Shown here piece after piece: positions 1 through 6,254 of a stretch of DNA of 6,254 nucleotides (position 1 is the first letter of the stretch; the number at the start of each line of letters is the position of its first letter). A program made the position numbers and the translations under genes. The stretch is from Acidobacteriaceae bacterium (GTDB taxonomy: Bacteria; Acidobacteriota; Terriglobia; Bryobacterales; Bryobacteraceae): contig JAFAQG010000932.1 in assembly GCA_019246575.1 (NCBI GenBank), positions 1-6,254 of the forward strand. The letters run 5' to 3'. The notes below the pieces were generated by a model. That model was given only the letters and a program-made list of their open reading frames with translations, did not search any database and was not told where the DNA came from.

Positions 1-669
1 GATGTGGTAAAAGGCCAGCACCTCCGGCACGCGCGCGAAGCGCGCCCCAGTACGGGCGACCCGCTGAAATAAGTCCCAATCCTCGCACGTGGTGAGTGAG
101 GGGTCAAAGCCGCCAACGGCCAAGGCCAGGTCACGTCGCAGAATGCAGGCGTGGATTGCGAAATGGCAGGCGCAGGCGAAATATTCGAACAGATCTGCCT
201 CGCTCGAACCTAGGTGTGGGCGTCCAGTAACGCCCGACGGTAGAATGCGTTGTGAACCGCAATGGACAGCGTCCAGTGTGGAATCAGCCATCAGCATGCC
301 GGCCATGCGCTCCAGGTGCGTGGGTGCGATGCGATCGTCGCCGTCCAGAAACAGGACGAAGGGGTATCGCGCTTCCCGGAGTCCACAGTTGCGTGCCGCG
401 CTGACGCCCAACCTCTCCTGGTGCAGTACACGAAATCGCCGGTCCCGGTGTGCCCAGTCCTCCGCCATAGTGCCGGTACCGTCTATGGACCCGTCATCGA
501 TGATGACCGTCTCCCAAACCGGATAGGTCTGGTGAACCACGGAATTCAAGGTTGGCTCAAGGGTCGCCACGGCATTGTGCACAGGGATGATGACCGAAAC
601 GCCCGATGCACTGGTAGGACCGGCGTCGACCGGGGAAACGAGCGGCGCGGGAGCAGTGGCGTCATTCAT
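1..669 (-). CDS. Family 2 glycosyltransferase (GT-A fold), N-terminal part, runs off the left edge
   Basis: I translated this frame by hand: it opens with ATG at 669 and stays open for 223 codons to the first base of the window, so the C-terminus is missing. Residues 1-23 are an Ala/Pro/Ser-rich leader, probably disordered. The GT-A domain then starts with SVIIPVHN (25-32), a typical GT2 first strand. Further motifs are IIDDGS (56-61) for nucleotide binding, GVSAARNCG (88-96), the metal-binding DxD-like LDGDD (108-112), GGFD (186-189) and the acidic CEDWDLFQR (195-203), which in GT2 enzymes supplies the catalytic base. All core elements of an inverting, nucleotide-sugar-dependent transferase are therefore visible. 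GT2 enzymes of this type are commonly around 300 residues or more, so perhaps a third is lost. The start overlaps the stop of the upstream GT4 gene as ATGA (666-669), and AAGG lies 5 bases upstream. The sugar and acceptor are unknown. It differs from the two other GT2 proteins here, having no N-terminal extra module and DGDD instead of DDD. Confidence 0.92.
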   Translation of the reverse strand, partial: MNDATAPAPLVSPVDAGPTSASGVSVIIPVHNAVATLEPTLNSVVHQTYPVWETVIIDDGSIDGTGTMAEDWAHRDRRFRVLHQERLGVSAARNCGLREARYPFVLFLDGDDRIAPTHLERMAGMLMADSTLDAVHCGSQRILPSGVTGRPHLGSSEADLFEYFACACHFAIHACILRRDLALAVGGFDPSLTTCEDWDLFQRVARTGARFARVPEVLAFYHI

Positions 670-2060
670 AGAAACCTTGGATTAACTGCCGTCGTGTGCG
701 CCAGCAGGAAGTCCCCCAATTGTGTACCGACAGATGCCAGGGAAAAATCCTGAGCCCGCTTTTTGGCGCGAAGTCCCAGGTCTCGTGACAGCGAGATATC
801 GTCCAGTAATCTTTCCAACGCACCCGCCAGCGCAGGCACGTCCGCAATCGGGACTGTGATGCCCGGTAACGGCACTTCGTCGCCCATGATTTCGTCGATG
901 CCCGGGACTGCAGTCGCGATGACCGGCAGCCCGCAAGCCATCCCTTCCAGAGGCGCAACGGGAAAACCCTCATGCCGTGACGCCATCACGTAAACGTCTG
1001 CAGCGGAAAGCCATGTGCGCATCAGTGGCCGGTCGCGAACGTAGCGGTCCATCCAAAAAACAGATGGATCACCCTGCCGGCCCAGCATGCTTCGCAACTC
1101 GGCAGCATCATCGCCGGCTCCGATGAGGACGAGCCGCCGGTCTTGATCGGGATGCGCTGCGCGGAGTTTGGACCAGGCATCGAGTAACAGATCCAAACCT
1201 TTTCGGAAAATATCGATGCGCCCGTGCGAGAGGGCTATTCGGGCAGTAACCGGCAGGCCCAGCTTCGCTCGGGCTTCCACTCGAGGCACCGGCTGCCACT
1301 CAGTGAGGTCAAGAGGATTGGGAAGACGCGCGATCTTGCCAGGCACAATCCCGTATGTGGCTTGCACTCGCGCCGCTTCGGTGCCGGGACCGATGATCAG
1401 CCCGGCACAGTGCCTTATCGCTCGCGGGCGCGTTATCTTCTCAAGCCGGCTTGTCTGCCAATTACCGCCTTGAAAGGTGGCAAAAACGGGGATCCGGAAA
1501 AGGCTGCCAAGGGCGATCATGACGTCGAAGCGTGCGTATTCGTATTCCTGGCAGAGGATCATGCGGACATCCCTACGGCTGAGTTCTCGTCGCAGACTCC
1601 ACGGCGGCGTAGCGAAGTAGGGTAGGAGGTGACGAAGAAATTTTTTCGCAGGCCTTGGCACCTCTCTGTCTGCGAACATGTCGTCGGTCGCCCAGGCATA
1701 CGGGTCTGAGAAAAACCGCCGCATCCAACGGTAGGGTCGATTTGCAGGAATCAGGCAAATTTCCGCGCCGGTGGGTTGATGTCGCCTTGAGGCGGTAACG
1801 CGGGTTTGGCTCGAGAAGCAAAAGATGGTGACTCCGAAACCCGTAAGCTGAAGCGCCTGCACATAACCAAAAAGCCAGCCACCACTCATCTCGGTGCAGA
1901 ACTGGTCAAATGAGACTCCGAGCCCGTGGAGAAAATCCTCCAGGGTGTGACCCCACGGCAGCAGCGCAACGTGAGGCCTAACTCGTAGCCGGAACTGGTT
2001 GGCTTGAGGTGATTTGCTCCTGCTCGAGTCGCTGCTCAGCGCCTGGTTTGATCCATGCAT
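666..2060 (-). CDS. Family 4 glycosyltransferase (GT-B fold, retaining)
   Basis: This is a cytoplasmic or membrane-associated sugar transferase, 464 residues from the ATG at 2060. The N-terminal Rossmann half starts around residue 28 with RPHVALLPWGHTLEDF and includes SGGWLFGY (59-66). The second half has LPNPLD (246-251), the GR...RKG phosphate-binding element (280-288), a VLIGAG strand, and the GT4 hallmark EGFPVAPLE, an EX7E motif with Glu364 and Glu372 (bases 945-971), followed by a GLPVIAT stretch. This C-terminal donor-binding domain is complete, so activity with a nucleotide sugar is expected; the sugar is not deducible. The start is uncertain. The frame is open further upstream, with ATG at 2102 and TTG at 2108, and both of these, like 2060, lie inside the methyltransferase gene. 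I prefer 2060 because AAGGGGA lies 12 bases before it, while the others show no ribosome binding site. The first 27 residues are Ser/Gln/Asn-rich and do not look like part of the fold. The stop overlaps the next gene's start as ATGA. Confidence 0.9.
   Translation of the reverse strand: MHGSNQALSSDSSRSKSPQANQFRLRVRPHVALLPWGHTLEDFLHGLGVSFDQFCTEMSGGWLFGYVQALQLTGFGVTIFCFSSQTRVTASRRHQPTGAEICLIPANRPYRWMRRFFSDPYAWATDDMFADREVPRPAKKFLRHLLPYFATPPWSLRRELSRRDVRMILCQEYEYARFDVMIALGSLFRIPVFATFQGGNWQTSRLEKITRPRAIRHCAGLIIGPGTEAARVQATYGIVPGKIARLPNPLDLTEWQPVPRVEARAKLGLPVTARIALSHGRIDIFRKGLDLLLDAWSKLRAAHPDQDRRLVLIGAGDDAAELRSMLGRQGDPSVFWMDRYVRDRPLMRTWLSAADVYVMASRHEGFPVAPLEGMACGLPVIATAVPGIDEIMGDEVPLPGITVPIADVPALAGALERLLDDISLSRDLGLRAKKRAQDFSLASVGTQLGDFLLAHTTAVNPRFL
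675..678 (-). promoter_or_regulatory. Ribosome binding site of the left-edge GT2
   Basis: On the minus strand AAGG sits 5 bases before the ATG at 669, inside the last codons of the GT4 gene. Together with the ATGA overlap it supports 669 as the start. The motif is short, so coupling to upstream translation probably contributes. Confidence 0.5.
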
Positions 2061-2787
2061 AAGCGGATTCTGTCCCCTTGGTTCCGTCACGATGAAACGC
2101 ATACCCAATCACGGTGATCGGGCTTAGCATCGCCCAGCAAAGCTGCCTTTGGCGCCAGGTCAGATTTGAGAATCCGATATCGTGGCACAGGACCGTCAAT
2201 GGGTTGATAAAGCTAGCGATCCGGCTAGCCGGAAAACCAACGAGCTTCTCGATTTCCACTCGCGAGTAGCCGCGGCGAACATGCCCCCATTCAGCAAACA
2301 GCGCCGCCTCGGCAGGACAATACGCCCTCATGAACTGGTAATACGGATACCGCCAGTTTTCATTTGGCGTGCTGACCAGCAGAATTCCATCAGAGCGCAA
2401 GACGCGAAATGCTTCCCGCACTGCCTGGCGGTCATCTGGCACATGTTCCAGCAGATCGAACATGGTGACCGCATCAAAACATTCATCTTCGAACGGCAGA
2501 TTGGTCCCATCGCCGCAGACAAAGCGGACGCCGGGTCGCCGATTACACGGAGCCGATGCGTATTCGCCATTGAGATCAATATTTACGATTTGAGCATTCG
2601 GATAGAGGAGCGAGGTGAGTCCGCTGCGGCCACCGCCCACTTCCAGAATCTTTTTCATGGGAAAATCGGGCGCGATTCGATGAATCGCCCGCATTTTTTC
2701 CCGGTAGAAGAGGCCTTCGGTGTACGGATTGGGATAGGGATTGTCGCTGAGAAAATCGGGAAGGCGGCGTTTGTGTTGGTGGGCCAT
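1978..2787 (-). CDS. Class I SAM-dependent methyltransferase (Methyltransf_11 type)
   Basis: The protein has 269 residues with a central Rossmann-like SAM-binding domain. Motif I is ILEVGGGRSG (47-56). The acidic end of strand 2 is IVNIDLN, with Asp71 placed to hold the ribose hydroxyls. Then come VCGDGTNLPF (90-99), with Asp93 near the adenine, FDAVTMFDLLEHVPD (104-118), typical of the Methyltransf_11 group, and the strand LVSTPNE. The N-terminal stretch before motif I (NPYTEGLFYREKMRAIHRIAP) looks like a conserved helix that positions substrate, which supports the full-length start over the internal Met32 or Met44. Set between four glycosyltransferases, it probably methylates a sugar hydroxyl or chain end, but this is inference; a methylated lipid or another small acceptor cannot be excluded. 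Its ATG is 6 bases after the GT2-2 stop and has no recognisable Shine-Dalgarno sequence, so translation is likely coupled. The final 40 or so residues are Gln/Ser-rich, and the DNA for them also encodes the possible start region of GT4. Confidence 0.92.
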   Translation of the reverse strand: MAHQHKRRLPDFLSDNPYPNPYTEGLFYREKMRAIHRIAPDFPMKKILEVGGGRSGLTSLLYPNAQIVNIDLNGEYASAPCNRRPGVRFVCGDGTNLPFEDECFDAVTMFDLLEHVPDDRQAVREAFRVLRSDGILLVSTPNENWRYPYYQFMRAYCPAEAALFAEWGHVRRGYSRVEIEKLVGFPASRIASFINPLTVLCHDIGFSNLTWRQRQLCWAMLSPITVIGYAFHRDGTKGTESAYAWIKPGAEQRLEQEQITSSQPVPATS

Positions 2788-2793
2788 GGCAGA

Positions 2794-4116
2794 CTAAATG
2801 GAGGTGGGATCAGGCAGGTGGGCGCGCCGCGGGGGTGTGAAAACGCTTGGCAATGATTGACGGCAGTACGTGACGAATCCCCAGGCATAGCCGAGCAATT
2901 CGCTAAGAACGAGGTCCCGGTCGCCCTTGAGCGGCATCCGCTTCAGCCGCTGGAAATAGTAACGCGGAAGCTCTGCGATGAGCCGCCGGAGATTTCCCAG
3001 GTGCCGGTGTTTTTCGAACTGCACCAATAATGCCGCGACGTGGCCCCGCATGTACTGCGTCATCTGGCTTCTGAAAGCGTCGCGATCGGCACGGTGTGAA
3101 TGCCAGACGACGGCGCGCGGCTCATAGGCGATCGACATTCCGGCTGCAAGCATTCGATACCAAAACTCCGAGTCTTCGCTGCAGCCGGCGGCGCCTGCGC
3201 CAAGACGTTCATCGAAAAGCCCAATCCGCCTGAACACTTCCCGGCGAAAAGCCATGTTTGCACCCGCCCCAACACGCCAAACGGGGACTCCTCGGTTTAA
3301 CGCACTGTTAAAGAAGAATGAGTCGAAGGTGATCGGACGGTAACCGCGGTTAAAGCCGTCGAAGTCGAACTCGAACCGGATTTGTGATTCGGTTTCCAAT
3401 TCCGCGGCGAGCACCAAACCGGTCATCCCGAAGGATGCGTCCTGCGAGAGTGCCTGCCGAACGCCGAGCAGCCAACGCGGATGAACCAAAACGTCATCGT
3501 CAGTAAACGCCACGATCTCCCCTGAAGAACGCAAAATGCCGCTGTTCCGGGCGCGGCTGAGCCCGGCAGCGAACTCCGGCCAATAAATCACTTCGTCGAA
3601 CGCTTCGACCACAGCGAGTGTGGAGCGTTCTTCAGGCGCATTATCCACCACGATAGTCTCGGCCGGGGATGGATCTAGCTGCCGGAGAGCAGTCAGACAG
3701 CGTCTCAACGGTTCGGGACGCCGACGGGTGCACACGATCACCGAGACTGAGACGTCCCGGCTTGCTCGCGGAACTTTGGTCGCCAGATTCTCCAGCGGCC
3801 GGCCGAGGGCAGCGAGCGATTCGAGCGTGGGAGAGAGATGGTGCGAAGGGTCCTGCCATAGGCCCGGCAGGGGCGGCTTGAAACCGTTTGCCAATGAGTA
3901 GTTCCCGACGGCGGGGGTAATCGCGCGCGAAGCTCTGCGCTGAACCTCGGCTTCGTTCAGCGGAAACTCCCCAGCCTGAATTAGGGCGTGGCCGAGGGGG
4001 GTATCCTTCCACCAGAACACCAAGAACGCGCCCGCGGCATTCCAGGGTGCACTTATCGGCCGCAGCGGTTTATCGAGCCTCACCTGGATAACTTCCCACC
4101 TATGAGGAACGCTCAT
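2794..4116 (-). CDS. Family 2 glycosyltransferase, second of a tandem pair, with extra N-terminal module
   Basis: This is a 440-residue inverting sugar transferase. Residues 1-66 form an N-terminal module (VRLDKPLRPI at 12-21, GAFLVFWWKDTPLG at 29-42) that recurs in the upstream GT2. A linker of about 50 residues follows, poor in recognisable motifs. The GT-A domain begins with SVSVIVCTRRR (123-133), then VVDNAP (156-161), AGLSRARN (184-191), the metal-binding FTDDDV (204-209), GAGANMAFRR (283-292), GLFDERLGAGAAG (299-311) and the acidic CSEDSEFWYR (312-321), carrying the likely catalytic base. The C-terminus is basic with amphipathic helices, such as the segment ending QRLKRMPLKG, and could rest on the membrane. 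I saw no clear transmembrane segment. The frame continues 55 codons upstream, but the ATG at 4116 is chosen because it overlaps the preceding stop as ATGA and has AAAAGGA 6 bases upstream. The donor and acceptor are unknown. Confidence 0.94.
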   Translation of the reverse strand: MSVPHRWEVIQVRLDKPLRPISAPWNAAGAFLVFWWKDTPLGHALIQAGEFPLNEAEVQRRASRAITPAVGNYSLANGFKPPLPGLWQDPSHHLSPTLESLAALGRPLENLATKVPRASRDVSVSVIVCTRRRPEPLRRCLTALRQLDPSPAETIVVDNAPEERSTLAVVEAFDEVIYWPEFAAGLSRARNSGILRSSGEIVAFTDDDVLVHPRWLLGVRQALSQDASFGMTGLVLAAELETESQIRFEFDFDGFNRGYRPITFDSFFFNSALNRGVPVWRVGAGANMAFRREVFRRIGLFDERLGAGAAGCSEDSEFWYRMLAAGMSIAYEPRAVVWHSHRADRDAFRSQMTQYMRGHVAALLVQFEKHRHLGNLRRLIAELPRYYFQRLKRMPLKGDRDLVLSELLGYAWGFVTYCRQSLPSVFTPPRRAHLPDPTSI

Positions 4117-5321
4117 GCGAAATCCTTTTGAATCGTCGCGATGCGTCTCAGAGAGCGCGAGTATTCGCCAGAAATACCCACCATTCCCCCGCAGAATTCC
4201 GCGAAGATCATTGAGAATGGCAGCACGTGCTTCCCCCGCAACGCCTTGATCAGCTGCGAGATCTGGTCGTCGATCCACCATTTTACCAGGCGGCGGAATC
4301 GGGCGCGCTGGGCCGGATCATGCCGGTAGTTCTTCTCCACAAATGCCATGAATCCCAGGCCCCAGCTGTAATACTGGCGCCGCAGGGCCGATTCCGTCGC
4401 GCGATGTTCATGGAAAACCATGTAACCGGGCTCGTAGACCAGCACGTGCCCAGCGCGGATGATCCGATAAAAAATGTCGAGATCGCCACCGCCTGGAAGA
4501 GGAGCGCCGGTATCGAGGGCGTGATCGAACCCGCCGATTTCATGCAGCACGGCGCGACGGAACGCCATGTTGCAACCCGCACCGAAGATGCCGGCACCAC
4601 AGGGGTAAAGCGGATTGCCCGGCAGCTCCCTGCCAAATCGCTTCTTGTCGAATCCGCGCCGGAACCCATTCCTTTTCTCAAAGAGTACCTGCGCTGGCGT
4701 GTCCAGTCTCAGCGGCATCACCAACCCGGTGAACGCGGCCGCATCCGGATTCTCGTTCCACGCCTCCTGCAAACCCGCAAGCCAACCTGCGTCCACGATG
4801 ACATCGTCATCAAGATAGGCGATCAGGTTGCCTGCCGCTTCCATCCAGGCACGGTTGCGCGCGAAGTCCAGACCCGGGCAGGGCTCCAAAACGTAACGCG
4901 CCCCCACGAGCTTTTTCACAAGTTCAGCGGTTGCGCCGTCAGGAGGTGCGTTGTCGATGACGAGAAGTTCGAAGCCGTGTTTCTGCTGTAGGGGGAGCAC
5001 CGATTCGAGGCAGCGACTGAGGGTCACGACGCGATTTCTTGTGCAAATGGCAACCGAGAGCGATGGAAAGGGAACATTCGCGCGCGGCGGGGCGAGCTCA
5101 TCGTGAATCGCTTCCTCAACCATCTTTGTTTTCAGTTCATTGCCAATCCAGGAACTGAGCTCTTCTGGAAGCCACACCCGTTTGCCCGCGCTTTGCGGCA
5201 TGAGAAAGCCAATCGGCCGCCCGTTGCGCCGGAGCAGAAGTGCCGCCCCGGTCTCATCAGCGGCTAATTCTAAGGCGGCGAGAGGCCGGGTTACTTCAAT
5301 CTCACTGAGCCGGTAGCGCAT
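4113..5321 (-). CDS. Family 2 glycosyltransferase, first of a tandem pair, with extra N-terminal module
   Basis: This is a 402-residue inverting sugar transferase. Residues 1-75 form an N-terminal module with VTRPLAALEL (10-19) and GAALLLRRNGRPIGFLMP (25-42), which looks like two or three strands followed by a helix. It parallels the start of the next gene. The GT-A domain follows: LSVAICTRNR (88-97), LLVIDNAP (119-126), PGLDFARNRA (149-158), the metal-binding YLDDDV (169-174, bases 4803-4811 for DDD), FTGLVMPL (197-204), GAGCNMAFRR (247-256), GGFD (263-266) and PGGGDLDIFYR (276-286), where the acidic pair should include the catalytic base. The C-terminal 90 residues are basic and aromatic with a Trp-Trp pair (VKWWIDDQI) and may touch the membrane. 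The frame is open to 5369, but ATG 5321 is preferred because a strong GGGGAGGAG lies 10 bases before it. It overlaps the ABC gene by 20 bases and ends in the ATGA start of the next gene. The sugar specificity cannot be told. Confidence 0.95.
   Translation of the reverse strand: MRYRLSEIEVTRPLAALELAADETGAALLLRRNGRPIGFLMPQSAGKRVWLPEELSSWIGNELKTKMVEEAIHDELAPPRANVPFPSLSVAICTRNRVVTLSRCLESVLPLQQKHGFELLVIDNAPPDGATAELVKKLVGARYVLEPCPGLDFARNRAWMEAAGNLIAYLDDDVIVDAGWLAGLQEAWNENPDAAAFTGLVMPLRLDTPAQVLFEKRNGFRRGFDKKRFGRELPGNPLYPCGAGIFGAGCNMAFRRAVLHEIGGFDHALDTGAPLPGGGDLDIFYRIIRAGHVLVYEPGYMVFHEHRATESALRRQYYSWGLGFMAFVEKNYRHDPAQRARFRRLVKWWIDDQISQLIKALRGKHVLPFSMIFAEFCGGMVGISGEYSRSLRRIATIQKDFA
4123..4129 (-). promoter_or_regulatory. 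Ribosome binding site that fixes the GT2-2 start
   Basis: The minus strand reads AAAAGGA, ending 6 bases before the ATG at 4116. It lies in the last codons of GT2-1. Together with the ATGA overlap it supports 4116 over the longer open frame reaching 4281. Confidence 0.65.
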
Positions 5322-6254
5322 GGGCTCGCGACTCCTCCCCTGAACGTTCCTTCCGGAGTTGAAGCGCATAGAAACGTGAGAAAAGGCCGCCCGTTGCCAC
5401 CAGATGCGCTACCGGCCCGCTCTCGACCACCCTTCCGGCGTCGAGCACGATAACTTTGTCGGCATGCTCAATCGTGCTGATCCGGTGGGCGATAATCAAT
5501 ACCGTTCGCTCGCGTCCGAACTGTTCAAGGGCATCTTGGACCACTTGTTCCGAGATGAGGTCGAGCGAGTTGGTCGCCTCATCCAGAATCAGGATCTGCG
5601 GATCCCGGATGAACGCGCGAGCCAGGGCCAGCCTCTGCCGCTGACCGCCCGAGAGCCGGATGCGCCCATCATCGAGAACCGTTTCGAAGCCCTCGGGCAG
5701 CTCCTCAATGAACTCCAGCGCATGCGCCTTTCGGGCGGCCTCCAGGAGTTCTTCGCGGGTGGCGTCGAGCTTTCCGTAGATGATGTTCTCGGCCACGCTT
5801 GCATTAAAAAGATAGACCTCCTGGCTTACTACCGCCATCTGGTTACGCCACCATGCCAGGTCAAGCTCCTTCAATGGGATGTCATCGATCAGCAAACGTC
5901 CTGACGAAGGATCGTAAAAGCGGCAGATCAGGCTGATCAGACTGGACTTGCCGGCACCGGATGGACCCACCAAGGCAGTGGTTTCGCCCATGCTGATTGA
6001 GCAGGTCACGCTTTCAAGTGCCGCGCGTTTTCCGGAGCCGTAATGAAGTGAAACATTTTCAAAGAGAATCCGTTTCTCGAGCGAGGCAGGCACCCGGGTA
6101 CCGCTGCGCAGATAAGGCTTGTCGGTCTCGTCGAGAAGGCTCCTGACTTCTTCAACGGACGCCGACAGCCCGTCAAGCACCACTCGGTCGGCGTCGAGCT
6201 GTTTAATGCGGGGCTGGAGTCGATACAACAGGATAAGGAACGTCAACGAGACCG
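5302..6254 (-). CDS. ABC exporter, C-terminal part (end of membrane domain plus ATPase domain), 5' end beyond the window
   Basis: The frame is open at the right edge; 316 residues are visible, counting from the first full codon at 6252. They start with a hydrophobic end of a transmembrane helix (LTFLILLYRLQ), then the intracellular linker typical of MsbA-like exporters with a fused membrane domain. The nucleotide-binding domain is complete: Walker A GPSGAGKS (96-103, bases 5944-5967), the Q-loop in VVSQEVYLFN (Gln144), signature LSGGQRQR (200-207), Walker B ILILDEAT with catalytic Glu225, D-loop NSLD and switch His256 in IIAHR. All residues needed for ATP hydrolysis are present. Full-length exporters of this type are about 580-620 residues, so roughly half is missing. 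A TTG at 6246 could be read as a start, but the sequence before it continues the helix, so it is not one. Given the glycosyltransferases behind it, it may flip a lipid-linked oligosaccharide, as PglK or MsbA-like proteins do; a lipid, peptide or drug exporter is possible. Its stop lies inside the next gene. Confidence 0.95.
   Translation of the reverse strand, partial: VSLTFLILLYRLQPRIKQLDADRVVLDGLSASVEEVRSLLDETDKPYLRSGTRVPASLEKRILFENVSLHYGSGKRAALESVTCSISMGETTALVGPSGAGKSSLISLICRFYDPSSGRLLIDDIPLKELDLAWWRNQMAVVSQEVYLFNASVAENIIYGKLDATREELLEAARKAHALEFIEELPEGFETVLDDGRIRLSGGQRQRLALARAFIRDPQILILDEATNSLDLISEQVVQDALEQFGRERTVLIIAHRISTIEHADKVIVLDAGRVVESGPVAHLVATGGLFSRFYALQLRKERSGEESRAHALPAQ
5332..5340 (-). 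promoter_or_regulatory. Strong ribosome binding site of GT2-1
   Basis: GGGGAGGAG on the minus strand lies 10 bases before the ATG at 5321, inside the 3' end of the ABC exporter gene. It is the best Shine-Dalgarno match in the window and decides this start over the one at 5369, so the overlap with the ABC gene is 20 bases. Confidence 0.7.

Noticed and set aside
262..753. Plus-strand open frames (including the one at 89-526) near the left edge
   Set aside because: They are antisense to the left-edge GT2, whose minus-strand frame carries all the GT2 motifs; their translations are Arg/Ser/Pro-rich without domain character.
2182..2856. Plus-strand open frame of 224 codons opposite the methyltransferase
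   Set aside because: It is antisense to the methyltransferase and extends past its start into GT2-2; the translation shows no domain or credible ribosome site. It is a shadow frame.
4117..4281. Longer GT2-2 with 55 more N-terminal residues
   Set aside because: The extension would overlap GT2-1 by about 170 bases and matches nothing, while ATG 4116 has an ATGA overlap and AAAAGGA at good spacing.
4227..4991. Plus-strand open frame of 254 codons opposite GT2-1
   Set aside because: It lies wholly antisense to a gene with clear GT2 motifs, its translation shows no recognisable domain, and open frames of this size arise opposite G+C-rich genes by codon bias.
5322..5369. Longer GT2-1 with 16 more N-terminal residues
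   Set aside because: The strong GGGGAGGAG lies within this stretch and points to ATG 5321; the extra residues are polar and lie inside the ABC gene.
5944..6246. TTG at 6246 as the true start of a stand-alone ATPase subunit
   Set aside because: Codons before it remain open to the window edge and the first visible residues are the end of a transmembrane helix followed by the standard linker, so the gene begins to the right of the window.
1..6254. Insertion sequences, CRISPR arrays, tRNA or rRNA genes, phage genes, toxin-antitoxin or defence genes
   Set aside because: I saw no direct repeat arrays, terminal inverted repeats, transposase motifs or structured RNA signatures; the whole window is filled by glycan-related coding sequence.

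Overview
The window is a stretch of tightly packed genes, all on the minus strand, so it reads from right (base 6254) to left (base 1). Every gene I can support belongs to surface or secreted glycan synthesis. In transcription order they are: the C-terminal part of an ABC exporter with a fused membrane domain, two tandem family-2 glycosyltransferases that resemble each other, a class I SAM-dependent methyltransferase, a family-4 (GT-B, retaining) glycosyltransferase, and the N-terminal 223 codons of a third, different family-2 glycosyltransferase that runs off the left edge. No RNA gene, mobile element, CRISPR array, terminator or internal promoter was seen, and no intergenic stretch exceeds a few bases.

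The layout is that of one polycistronic unit. The ABC exporter and the first GT2 overlap by 20 bases. GT2-1/GT2-2 and GT4/GT2-3 both join by a 4-base ATGA stop/start overlap. GT2-2 and the methyltransferase are 6 bases apart, and the methyltransferase and GT4 overlap unless GT4 uses a start I cannot see. This implies co-transcription and probably translational coupling. The promoter must lie beyond the right edge.

Taken together, the genes look like part of an exopolysaccharide, O-antigen or glycolipid cluster. Glycosyltransferases of both folds would build an oligosaccharide at the cytoplasmic face, the methyltransferase could decorate or cap a sugar, and the ABC exporter could flip or export the product. 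Neither the sugar identities nor the product can be read from the sequence.

The organism is a bacterium with moderately high G+C (roughly 55-60 percent by eye), using ATG starts and AAGG/GGAGG-type ribosome binding sites. I cannot assign a phylum; a Gram-negative soil or aquatic lineage (Acidobacteria, Verrucomicrobia or Proteobacteria type) is a guess from the gene style. I see a fairly ordinary glycan locus, not an obviously new system. The points that merit a second look are the shared N-terminal module of the tandem GT2 pair and the unresolved start of the GT4 gene.
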